DNA of 8,635 nt from contig JADFWA010000334.1 in assembly GCA_015222855.1 (NCBI GenBank), positions 1 through 8,635 of the forward strand. The letters run 5' to 3'. Of the stretch, positions 1 through 4,912 are shown piece by piece. The translations under genes were made by a program, and so were the position numbers. The notes below the pieces were generated by a model. The model was not told where the DNA came from. It did not search any database and saw nothing but the letters and a program-made list of their open reading frames with translations. The stretch is from Pseudomonadota bacterium (GTDB lineage Bacteria; Desulfobacterota; Syntrophia; Syntrophales; JADFWA01). Numbering within the stretch: position 1 is the first letter of the stretch; each line of letters starts with the position of its first letter.

Positions 1-1
1 C

Positions 2-142
2 TTAAAGACGATCGCTTTAGGGCTTAGAGAGACTTGTAAGTTGGACAATGCAGAGATCGCTGATTACTTGATTGAAAAAAAGGGAATTAACGCTAATCTA
101 AGAAAAGACGAGATATTGCGGATATTAACCTCTTTGAAATGA
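2..142 (+). CDS. C-terminal end of an unknown protein (partial, cut by window edge)
   Basis: The frame is open from the window edge for 46 codons and stops at TGA 140-142. The visible tail is charged and likely alpha-helical, with a stretch reading AEIADYLIEKKGIN followed by LRKDEILRIL. This spacing of short helices could belong to a helix-turn-helix or other small helical bundle, but I do not recognise a family. No start is visible, and the composition (many Lys, Ile, Glu, Leu) is protein-like rather than random. It lies in the same orientation as the following accessory genes, but 263 bp of non-coding sequence separate it from the next start, so it is probably not in the same transcript. 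A chance open frame in AT-rich DNA is the alternative. Confidence 0.4.
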   Translation, partial: LKTIALGLRETCKLDNAEIADYLIEKKGINANLRKDEILRILTSLK

Positions 143-160
143 TAAATTGACGACTATTTG

Positions 161-188
161 TTGACAAATAATACCAACTTAGTATTGT
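161..188 (+). promoter_or_regulatory. Candidate sigma-70 promoter
   Basis: A perfect TTGACA (161-166) is followed after 16 bp by TATTGT (183-188), a 4/6 match to the -10 consensus. It lies about 215 bp upstream of the membrane-protein gene and just after the partial gene ends. The surrounding DNA is AT-rich, so a chance match is quite possible. No operator is evident. From 189 to 348 I see no gene or structured element. Confidence 0.25.
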
Positions 189-348
189 AATTGGTGGATT
201 CACTGAAGTCTTAGCAAATAAAATTAACTCTTTTATCACAAAGAAAGAGGGAATCGTGGGCAGATTATGAAAATATCCCGTTTCTCAAATGGAGAGATGG
301 GGTTTTGTTGTTCTGGGGATTGGTGAGCTGGATAGATGGCAAAAAGCA

Positions 349-360
349 AGACCTGACCCC
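349..360 (-). repeat. Left copy of a 12-bp terminal-type motif (GGGGTCAGGTCT on the - strand)
   Basis: AGACCTGACCCC on the + strand is the exact reverse complement of GGGGTCAGGTCT at 2484-2495. Both copies continue outward, away from the enclosed genes, into T-rich sequence (TTGCTTTTTGCCATC here, CCGTTTGACTTATC at the other copy). Both also have a TTGAC-like stretch on the inner side. From memory, sequences of this GGGGTCAGGTCT type occur as termini of REP-associated elements that rely on tyrosine (Y1) transposases in environmental Proteobacteria. No transposase lies in this window. Confidence 0.5.
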
Positions 361-368
361 GAGTTGAC

Positions 369-400
369 CTAAACCTCACAAGGCTAAAAAAGGAGGTTAG
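369..400 (+). promoter_or_regulatory. Stem-loop covering the Shine-Dalgarno of the 406 gene
   Basis: CTAAACCTC (369-377) can pair with GAGGTTAG (393-400), giving 8 base pairs with one bulged A and a 15-nt loop. The 3' arm holds the GAGG of the strong ribosome site AGGAGG (391-396), which sits 9 nt before ATG 406. If the stem forms in the mRNA it would partly hide the ribosome site. The structure is read directly from the sequence; a regulatory role is inference. Confidence 0.35.
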
Positions 401-405
401 ATTCT

Positions 406-945
406 ATGAAAATAATCATCATCTCTATAATCCTCTTGGCAGTTTGTGTGTGTTTTAAGCTTATTATAAAAACCAGTAAAAAATCTTTGTTAAGACAAAT
501 GTTGGAGTATGTTGATATGGTTAAAGTAACATTGTATAAAATTTTCAGAGATGACTTATCGGATAAGTATGGGGCAAAGGGCAAGGACTTCTACACAAAG
601 TTGGCAGCAGCAATGGTAAACGAAATTTTTAGCGACCACACCGAAGAAAGCCAAGGTTTCTTAAGTGAGTATGGTGCCGTTGTCGTGAAAGAATTAGCAG
701 AGATTGGGAGGAAATATCCTGACATCAAGAGACCAATCACCGACGCCTTAAGAGTTAAGATACAGGTGGAATTTATGGATTCTGACACAATGAGTGATTC
801 AACAAATAAAATATTCCAAAAGGTCATAGAGTATGGTCTTTTTATCGAGGGAGGTGAAGCCCCTAATCCGGATTCATTTAAAAATGTTGTTGATGAATTC
901 GCTGAAAGTTATCAGAAGTTTGGCGAGAGAATTCATGACAATTAA
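406..945 (+). CDS. Small membrane-anchored hypothetical protein
   Basis: This 179-residue protein starts at ATG 406, set by AGGAGG 9 nt upstream. Residues 3-21 form a strongly hydrophobic segment (IIIISIILLAVCVC) followed by a Lys-rich patch (KTSKKS). That pattern fits a single N-terminal membrane anchor or uncleaved signal-anchor, not a cleaved signal peptide, since no AxA site is clear. The remaining ~150 residues are soluble, acidic and probably mostly helical (for example EYGAVVVKELAEIGRKYPDI), with no catalytic motif that I recognise. Codon use is AT-rich like the other genes in this part of the window and unlike the minus-strand operon. It is the first of three same-strand genes lying between two inverted 12-bp repeats. 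Function unknown. Confidence 0.8.
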   Translation: MKIIIISIILLAVCVCFKLIIKTSKKSLLRQMLEYVDMVKVTLYKIFRDDLSDKYGAKGKDFYTKLAAAMVNEIFSDHTEESQGFLSEYGAVVVKELAEIGRKYPDIKRPITDALRVKIQVEFMDSDTMSDSTNKIFQKVIEYGLFIEGGEAPNPDSFKNVVDEFAESYQKFGERIHDN

Positions 946-1055
946 TTCAACATAGATCTACTCAAGTTGGTCACTCACCGCTATCAGATGTAGATTACTA
1001 TTTGAGCGCGGGAATTCCTCCTGTTCCCGGAATTACTCGGAATTACGCTTGGCAC

Positions 1056-1091
1056 AGAGGGTAGACCTATGAAAGAAGAGAAGATATAATG
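1056..1091 (+). promoter_or_regulatory. Ribosome site plus six-codon mini-ORF overlapping the zinc-ribbon start
   Basis: AGAGGG (1056-1061) lies 7 nt before ATG 1069, which opens a six-codon frame (MKEEKI) ending at TAA 1087-1089. That stop overlaps the next start as TAATG. The zinc-ribbon start itself has only a weak purine run (GAAGAGAAG) upstream. The layout fits translational coupling through a leader peptide; this is inference from spacing only. Confidence 0.3.
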
Positions 1092-1412
1092 AAATCACAG
1101 CGATTCCTGTACAGCAAGCGACTTTCTAGATGCTGCTCACATCGCGCACTACTAATTCGTAGTCGGGATGGAGGCTTTGTCAGCCAGAACTGTCTTAAGT
1201 GTGGTAAACCAGATTATGTCTCAAAAAACGCACTTCCTGATTTGGTCTGTGACCATTGCGGAAATAGCCTCGATATCAATTTACACGATAATATGAATTA
1301 CTTCTACGAATGCCGCAAGTGCAATCGATGGTGGAAATTATCCGAAGTTATTCCTCACTGGAGCGAACTTTTTAAGTATTCTGGACTCGGGGTTGATAGT
1401 GATCAACTCTAA
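1089..1412 (+). CDS. Small zinc-ribbon protein with three CxxC motifs
   Basis: This 107-residue protein has three CxxC knuckles: C35-C38 (CLKCGKP), C54-C57 (CDHCGNS) and C75-C78 (CRKCNRWW), plus CCSH at 15-18. The first two pairs would make one zinc ribbon; the third could form a half-knuckle or bind a second metal with H18 or another residue. A conserved-looking tail (VIPHWSELFKYSGL) follows. I recall small cysteine-rich hypothetical proteins with this arrangement (a YSKR N-terminus, the GGFVSxNCLKCGKPDYV core, an HWSELF tail) scattered across Proteobacteria, but none with a known function. No signal peptide or membrane segment is present, so it is probably cytoplasmic, in a nucleic-acid or protein-binding role. 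The start at 1089 overlaps the stop of a six-codon mini-ORF. It lies 143 bp after the membrane-protein gene. Confidence 0.8.
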   Translation: MKSQRFLYSKRLSRCCSHRALLIRSRDGGFVSQNCLKCGKPDYVSKNALPDLVCDHCGNSLDINLHDNMNYFYECRKCNRWWKLSEVIPHWSELFKYSGLGVDSDQL

Positions 1413-1462
1413 CAAAGTCGGGGTTCCGCTCAACTCTACATTCCATAAATTACAAAAATTCA

Positions 1463-1558
1463 AGGGACATGATACTTAATTATTCACTGTTCCTGTGTTT
1501 TTGTGGTCGTTCTTGGAGGGGGCAATTCAATAACCGCATAATTTAGTATTGTGTCCCT
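1463..1558. repeat. 96-bp imperfect palindromic element, MITE/REP-like
   Basis: The left arm (1463-1485, beginning AGGGACATGATACTTAATT) and the reverse complement of the right arm (1536-1558, beginning AGGGACACAATACTAAATT) match at 19 of 23 positions, around a ~50-bp centre with no open frame. The AGGGACAC-ATACT-AAATT type of end resembles dispersed non-autonomous elements in environmental Proteobacteria; that resemblance is from memory. It sits in the 271-bp gap between the zinc-ribbon and DUF4145-like genes. No convincing target-site duplication borders it. Confidence 0.55.
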
Positions 1559-1560
1559 AG

Positions 1561-1683
1561 ATTACCACAGAAAACGTCAATAAAGAACTTACTCCGCAAT
1601 ATCAGGGTATATTGGAAGATACGGATATTTTTCCGCTTAATAAATTGTTGGGCTTTTTGACAACGAATATACGAGGTTTCTAA
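1561..1683 (+). pseudogene. Truncated gene remnant directly upstream of the DUF4145-like gene
   Basis: A 40-codon open frame runs from just after the right arm of the palindromic element to TAA 1681-1683, which directly abuts the next ATG (TAAATG). The deduced sequence is protein-like (ELTPQYQGILEDTDIF, then LNKLLGFLTTNIRGF). It has no ATG, and a TAG at 1558-1560, inside the element's end, closes the frame upstream. The simplest reading is the 3' end of a gene that once preceded the DUF4145-like gene in an operon and lost its 5' part when the element inserted or the region rearranged. The ribosome site for the downstream gene (GAGG, 1673-1676) lies inside it. A chance open frame cannot be excluded. 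Confidence 0.35.
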
Positions 1684-2445
1684 ATGTCATCGTCTCTTGA
1701 TGTGGTTCTCACCCAAGATGCCATCAAATTAAAAAGAATAGATCAATTAATTGTTAAATTGATCTTAGAATGGAATATTGACGAACTTTTTAAGACAATC
1801 CAGGAATTTATGGATTTAAGAAAAAAGATAAAGAAAGACTTAATTGACTATCCTACTGCCAAAATCCATGACACCCAAGCACAAGAAATACTGAGCAAGA
1901 TAATACAGGAAGAACCATTTCAAGCAGACAATTTTCTCAAAGCTCTTGAAAACAAAACTGGCGAATCCTATGATTTTGATAAATTAGAATATGATGAAAT
2001 TGAAGAACTATCAGACCTTTTTTATTCATGGTTCAGCCACTATGAATATCTTGAAGGTCTTTATGAGATAGGTTCACTGATAGTAGGCTTTTCAATACCT
2101 GATACTCTTAAATCATATGTTTCAGAAGCACGGACGTGCTATGCTTTCCAGCAATACAATGCAGTTTATGGGCTATGTAGAACTATTCTTGAAATCGCAA
2201 TACGCCACCGATGCGAAAGAAAAGGAATTATAAAACATCAAAAAGGCAAAATTGTTGATTTTGATGTGTATCGCCCGGGGGAACTTATTAATAAAGCAAC
2301 AAGAGGCCCCCTACGAGACAAAGTAAAAGAAATTTATAGTGACACAAGTGCGCTACTACATGGTCGTAAAACGGTCAATTCTGATGATGCAAAAAAAATG
2401 TTTAAGGACACATTAAGGGTTGTCCAGGATTTATACGGCCATTAA
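1684..2445 (+). CDS. Hypothetical protein with DUF4145/HEPN-like C-terminal domain
   Basis: This 253-residue cytoplasmic protein starts at ATG 1684, set by GAGG 7 nt upstream. Residues 1-135 are helical and charged, with coiled-coil potential around 15-55 (LIVKLILEWNIDELFKTIQE). Residues ~140-253 carry the DUF4145-type layout: SEARTCYAFQQYNAVYGLCR (147-166), then TILEIAIRHRC, and near the end SDTSALLHGRKTVNSDDAKK (219-238). In that family the first helix reads roughly EARxCYxxxxYxAAxxLCRxxLE and the last carries a conserved (A/L)H(G). DUF4145 domains are related to HEPN domains and often occur in or near restriction and other defence genes. The classical HEPN ribonuclease motif Rx4-6H is not evident here, so catalysis should not be assumed. 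The stop of a truncated frame directly abuts its start. Confidence 0.75.
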   Translation: MSSSLDVVLTQDAIKLKRIDQLIVKLILEWNIDELFKTIQEFMDLRKKIKKDLIDYPTAKIHDTQAQEILSKIIQEEPFQADNFLKALENKTGESYDFDKLEYDEIEELSDLFYSWFSHYEYLEGLYEIGSLIVGFSIPDTLKSYVSEARTCYAFQQYNAVYGLCRTILEIAIRHRCERKGIIKHQKGKIVDFDVYRPGELINKATRGPLRDKVKEIYSDTSALLHGRKTVNSDDAKKMFKDTLRVVQDLYGH

Positions 2446-2483
2446 CTGGGTATTCGGGGGACATCTATGATAAGTTTTGTCAA

Positions 2484-2495
2484 GGGGTCAGGTCT
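2484..2495 (+). repeat. Right copy of the 12-bp terminal-type motif (GGGGTCAGGTCT)
   Basis: It is an exact inverted match to 349-360 and lies 38 bp after the DUF4145-like gene stops. With the left copy it brackets a 2147-bp segment holding three intact genes, in the geometry of terminal inverted repeats. The two copies could instead be independent members of a dispersed repeat family, since the wider flanks match only loosely. Confidence 0.5.
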
Positions 2496-2567
2496 CCGTT
2501 TGACTTATCTTTTCTGAAACAGAATGTATTGCGTCCTACCTTTCAATGGTAAAGTTCAATAAGGGGG

Positions 2568-2679
2568 GACTTCAGGGACGCCCCTAAAATAATAAGTTTC
2601 TGGGGAAATGGGGTCGGACCCTCCTTCCCTCGCTGATGGATGAATAGAATCTTATAATATTATGGGCGTCCCTGAAGTC
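2568..2679. repeat. 112-bp inverted-repeat element, MITE/REP-like
   Basis: The arms 2568-2601 and 2646-2679 pair at 30 of 34 positions. The outer 16 bp (GACTTCAGGGACGCCC against GGGCGTCCCTGAAGTC) are perfect. The 44-bp centre contains a small palindrome GGGTC-G-GACCC (2611-2621) and no open frame. The outer end shares AGGGAC with the ends of the 96-bp element at 1463-1558, but the rest differs, so they look like separate families. As RNA it would fold into a long hairpin on either strand. Confidence 0.7.
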
Positions 2680-2758
2680 TACCCTTTCTTCTTTAGTTGG
2701 ACATACGCAAAAAATCGTGATGAAAGATTTCCTAACTCTGGTTCCTGTTGTTTCATGA

Positions 2759-2799
2759 TATTTCTCGATAATGGGTTATTAACCCATTATCGAGAAATA
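2759..2799. repeat. Near-perfect 41-bp AT-rich palindrome
   Basis: Arms of 20 bp (2759-2778 and 2780-2799) are perfectly complementary around a single central base, with GATAATGGGTTA in the left arm. A transcript from either strand would fold into a ~19-bp hairpin with a 3-nt loop. It lies between converging genes and so could act as a bidirectional transcript end or 3' stabiliser. The downstream side is A-rich on + and lacks a T-run on -, so a classical intrinsic terminator is doubtful. Confidence 0.6.
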
Positions 2800-2841
2800 A
2801 AATAAATATCAACTAATCATGCTCTTGATATCTATTTTATT
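2796..2841 (-). repeat. Imperfect AT-rich stem-loop downstream of the TPR gene
   Basis: The arms 2796-2811 and 2826-2841 pair at 15 of 16 positions with a 14-nt loop. Read on the - strand, the 3' arm is T-rich (TGATATTTATTTTATT), so this is the most terminator-like of the structures downstream of the operon. It overlaps the foot of the palindrome at 2759-2799, so the two stems would compete. Confidence 0.4.
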
Positions 2842-2880
2842 CCCTAACACCATCATGCCTGTAGTATATATGACTGTAGC

Positions 2881-2898
2881 GCAGGGCTTTAGCCCTGC
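2881..2898 (-). repeat. GC-rich hairpin just after the TPR stop codon
   Basis: GCAGGGCTTTAGCCCTGC forms an 8-bp stem (2881-2888 with 2891-2898) and begins one base after the TAA stop of the TPR gene on the - strand. No T-run follows it. I recall this GCAGGGCT/AGCCCTGC palindrome as a dispersed repeat in several environmental genomes. A role in 3' mRNA protection or weak termination is possible. Confidence 0.5.
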
Positions 2899-2899
2899 A

Positions 2900-3754
2900 T
2901 TAATACTTTCCATACTTCTTCAGGTTATACTTCGCCGCCTTGTTTGACGGATTTATTGCCAGTGTCTTTTTCCAGTATCTCACGGCTTTCTTTTTATCAC
3001 CAGATGACAGGGCCTTCCATGCCAAGTCATTATACGCCTTGGCAAGATTGAATATCGCATCCCTGTCCCTGGAATTGATCTTGAGGGTCTTTTTCCATTC
3101 CTTGACAGCCTGCTCATAATTGCCATGATTATAATATATCCAGCCTGTTTCATTTATGGCCGCGGTATAGGATGGCTTCAACCTCAGTGCCCGATCATAT
3201 TCAAGCAGTGCGTTGTAGATCATATCGACATTATGAAAGGCCTTTCCCAAACGATAGTGGGTGTCCGCCTCTCCGGAATCGGCATCGCGGGCCTTTTTCA
3301 GATACTCGATGGCCTTCGCCGGATTGTGCCTGAAATTATAGATAGCGCCCAGATAATAGTAGGCATCCGCGTTGTTTGGATCGATCCTGATAATCTCCTG
3401 AAACTTTTCGAAGGCGTTATTCAAATCGTTCTGCCGGAGGTAGAGTATCCCGAGCCACAAAAGGGCATAGGTGTTCCGGTGATCGATCTGAACAACCCTG
3501 GAAAATTCCCGGAATGCATCGTTAAAACGCTCCTTCTTCGCATAGAGTATCCCAAGCTGGTTATGGGCGTATTCATTGCCGGGGTCGACCCTGACGGTCG
3601 CCTGGAAACTTGCAATGGCCTCATCAAGTTTTCCCTTATAGTGAAAATCAGCCCCCCGGAAGAGAAGGTCATTAACATCAGCCGCCAAGGCCACGCCACT
3701 CCAGCAAAAAAATACCAGAACGGCAAATATGACAACCCGACCCCTGATCCTCAT
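2900..3754 (-). CDS. Secreted periplasmic TPR-repeat protein
   Basis: This 284-residue protein has a Sec signal peptide: MRIRGR, a hydrophobic core (VVIFAVLVFFCWSGVALA) and likely cleavage after VALA at residue 24. There is no cysteine at the cleavage site, so it is not a lipoprotein. The mature part is almost entirely TPR: seven units at about 27-60, 61-94, 95-128, 129-162, 163-196, 197-230 and 231-272, the last ~8 residues longer than 34. Repeat signatures such as AYYYLGAIYN and AIEYLKKA, and the recurring (I/L)(D/K)P turns (RIDPNN, RLKPSY), are plain. TPR solenoids bind protein partners; no enzyme domain is present. The start ATG overlaps the stop of the amidase gene as ATGA, and its ribosome site (GAGGGGG, 3760-3766) lies inside the amidase coding end, so translation is probably coupled. 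A role as adaptor or organiser for the amidase or lipoprotein is inference. Confidence 0.9.
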   Translation of the reverse strand: MRIRGRVVIFAVLVFFCWSGVALAADVNDLLFRGADFHYKGKLDEAIASFQATVRVDPGNEYAHNQLGILYAKKERFNDAFREFSRVVQIDHRNTYALLWLGILYLRQNDLNNAFEKFQEIIRIDPNNADAYYYLGAIYNFRHNPAKAIEYLKKARDADSGEADTHYRLGKAFHNVDMIYNALLEYDRALRLKPSYTAAINETGWIYYNHGNYEQAVKEWKKTLKINSRDRDAIFNLAKAYNDLAWKALSSGDKKKAVRYWKKTLAINPSNKAAKYNLKKYGKY

Positions 3755-4863
3755 ACCAGCCCCCTCACAATCGCATCCACAATCCTCTCCCGAAAGACAT
3801 CCTGTTTAAGCATGGATTCATTACGGGGATTTGATATGAATCCCGTCTCCAGCAATATTGACGGCATTTTTGCCTTGCGAAGGACATAGAAATTGGCGCT
3901 ATGGACACCACGGCTTTTAAGCGGAAGGTACTGTCCGAATCGTTTTTGGAATCCACGGGCAAATTTACCGCTTTCACTCCAGTAGAGTTTCCGTTCAAAC
4001 TGGAACAGTATCTCCTCAATATCAATATAACCGCGGCGCTTCTTAAAGGGCGTGTCATACTTCAAAACCGCGTTCTCAAGCGCCGCCACCCTGGCCGCCT
4101 CCTTACTGGAAGCCCTTTCGGAACAAAAGTATGTCTCCGACCCGCGGGCATCACGATTTTTATTAGCATTGATATGAATACTGATGAAAAGATCAGCATG
4201 GTACTGGTTGGCAATGACGGTACGTTCGCTCAGGGGGACATAGTAATCTCCGGTACGCGTCAGAAAAGATTTAATCCCTCCACTTCTCTGAAGCCTTTGA
4301 TGAAGCCTCTTTGCCAAATCAAGTGTGACATCCTTTTCCTTTAAACCGGCCTTCCCCACGGCCCCAGAGTCGAAACCGCCGTGACCGGCGTCGATGACCA
4401 CACGTTTTACCTGATACCTGAGCCCATCCTCAGACCGAAGCCAGCTCAGCATTTGCGCCTCTTCCTCCAGTGCCTTCTTTTCCAGAGACGTTAGGGGCTT
4501 CTTTGTCTTTTTCAGCTTCGGAATCGGCTTCTGTGTCATGATCTCGGTCATCATCCGAGAATATACATCCTCCGGATTCAGCCTGACAGCTTGCCTGAAC
4601 GCATCCACCGCCTCCGCCTTGCGGCCAAGGCCCCGGTAAGCGCGACCCAGAAGCCCGAATGCCCAGTCACTTTCGGGATCAAGCCGCACCGCTTCCTTCA
4701 ACGCCTTTACAGCCTTCTCATAACTTCCGCCCTGAATCAGGTTCTGCCCTTCAAGGGCGTAATCAAACGATGTCTTCCCCCACACCAGGGAAGGAAAAAG
4801 GCTAATGGTTGAAGAGGCAAGCAATCCCTTCCCCAACAAATTCAGAAACGATCTTCTGTCCAT
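3751..4863 (-). CDS. Tat-exported TPR-containing N-acetylmuramoyl-L-alanine amidase (Amidase_3)
   Basis: This 370-residue protein should cleave the amide bond between N-acetylmuramic acid and L-alanine of peptidoglycan in the periplasm. The N-terminus MDRRSFLNLLGKGLL fits a twin-arginine signal, with a hydrophobic stretch to about residue 28. Residues ~34-103 hold two TPR units (AFGLLGRAYRGLGRKAEAVD). A Lys-rich linker (~112-150) leads to the amidase domain (153-370): VVIDAGHGG (zinc ligand H161), KEKD (zinc ligand E176), LFISIHINAN (zinc ligand H230), GSETYF, and SILLETGFISNP with catalytic E339. All key residues are present. ATG 4863 was chosen because it gives the Tat signal and has GAGGGGG 6 nt upstream; the frame stays open to 5070, but that extension is translated repeat and neighbouring-gene DNA. 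TPR replaces the AMIN domain of the AmiC type. Partners and activators are unknown. Confidence 0.93.
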   Translation of the reverse strand: MDRRSFLNLLGKGLLASSTISLFPSLVWGKTSFDYALEGQNLIQGGSYEKAVKALKEAVRLDPESDWAFGLLGRAYRGLGRKAEAVDAFRQAVRLNPEDVYSRMMTEIMTQKPIPKLKKTKKPLTSLEKKALEEEAQMLSWLRSEDGLRYQVKRVVIDAGHGGFDSGAVGKAGLKEKDVTLDLAKRLHQRLQRSGGIKSFLTRTGDYYVPLSERTVIANQYHADLFISIHINANKNRDARGSETYFCSERASSKEAARVAALENAVLKYDTPFKKRRGYIDIEEILFQFERKLYWSESGKFARGFQKRFGQYLPLKSRGVHSANFYVLRKAKMPSILLETGFISNPRNESMLKQDVFRERIVDAIVRGLV

Positions 4864-4869
4864 TAAAAT

Positions 4870-4900
4870 CCCCCTCGATCCCCCTTTACAAAAGGGGGAA
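4870..4900 (-). repeat. Short dispersed palindrome between lipoprotein and amidase genes, supplying the amidase ribosome site
   Basis: CCCCCTTTACAAAAGGGGG (4880-4898) is an 8-bp stem with a 3-nt loop, flanked by CCCTCGAT on one side and AAGG on the other. This C5T3 stem with its flanks is a dispersed repeat I associate with Desulfobacterota and Nitrospirota genomes. On the - strand its edge gives GAGGGGG (4870-4876), the only Shine-Dalgarno candidate for the amidase start at 4863. It lacks a T-run, so it is unlikely to end transcription between the two genes. Confidence 0.65.
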
Positions 4901-4912
4901 GGTAATCGGACC

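Larger units (their letters stand above)
2446..2899. other. 454-bp gene-free gap packed with palindromes at a convergent junction
   Basis: No coding frame with a credible start and ribosome site is visible on either strand. The stretch holds, in order, the right copy of the 12-bp motif (2484-2495), a 112-bp inverted-repeat element (2568-2679), a near-perfect AT-rich palindrome (2759-2799), a second imperfect stem (2796-2841) and a GC-rich stem beside the stop of the TPR gene (2881-2898). The + strand accessory genes and the - strand operon converge here. None of the stems is followed by a clean T-run, so intrinsic termination is not proven. The segments 2496-2567 and 2680-2758 show nothing recognisable. 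Confidence 0.7.

Noticed and set aside
267..326. Short + strand frame starting ATG 267
   Set aside because: Only 19 codons, weak ribosome site, no recognisable sequence.
1009..1029. CGGGAA/TTCCCG stem-loop as a terminator of the membrane-protein gene
   Set aside because: Only a 6-bp stem with a 9-nt loop and no T-run after it.
1405..1440. Possible integron attC site after the zinc-ribbon gene (TCTAACAAAG)
   Set aside because: The core does not fit RYYYAAC, and no matching GTTRRRY with an intervening hairpin follows, so a cassette array is not supported.
2568..2799. CRISPR array or tRNA in the palindrome-rich gap
   Set aside because: There are no regularly spaced direct repeats and no cloverleaf; the repeats are inverted and single.
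2759..2799. Classical rho-independent terminator
   Set aside because: The stem is AT-rich and not followed by a T-run on either strand; kept only as a palindrome.
3125..4344. Long + strand open frames (3125-3889, 3901-4344) opposite the TPR and amidase genes
   Set aside because: They are antisense shadows: no ribosome sites and no recognisable domains, while the - strand frames show clear TPR and amidase motifs.
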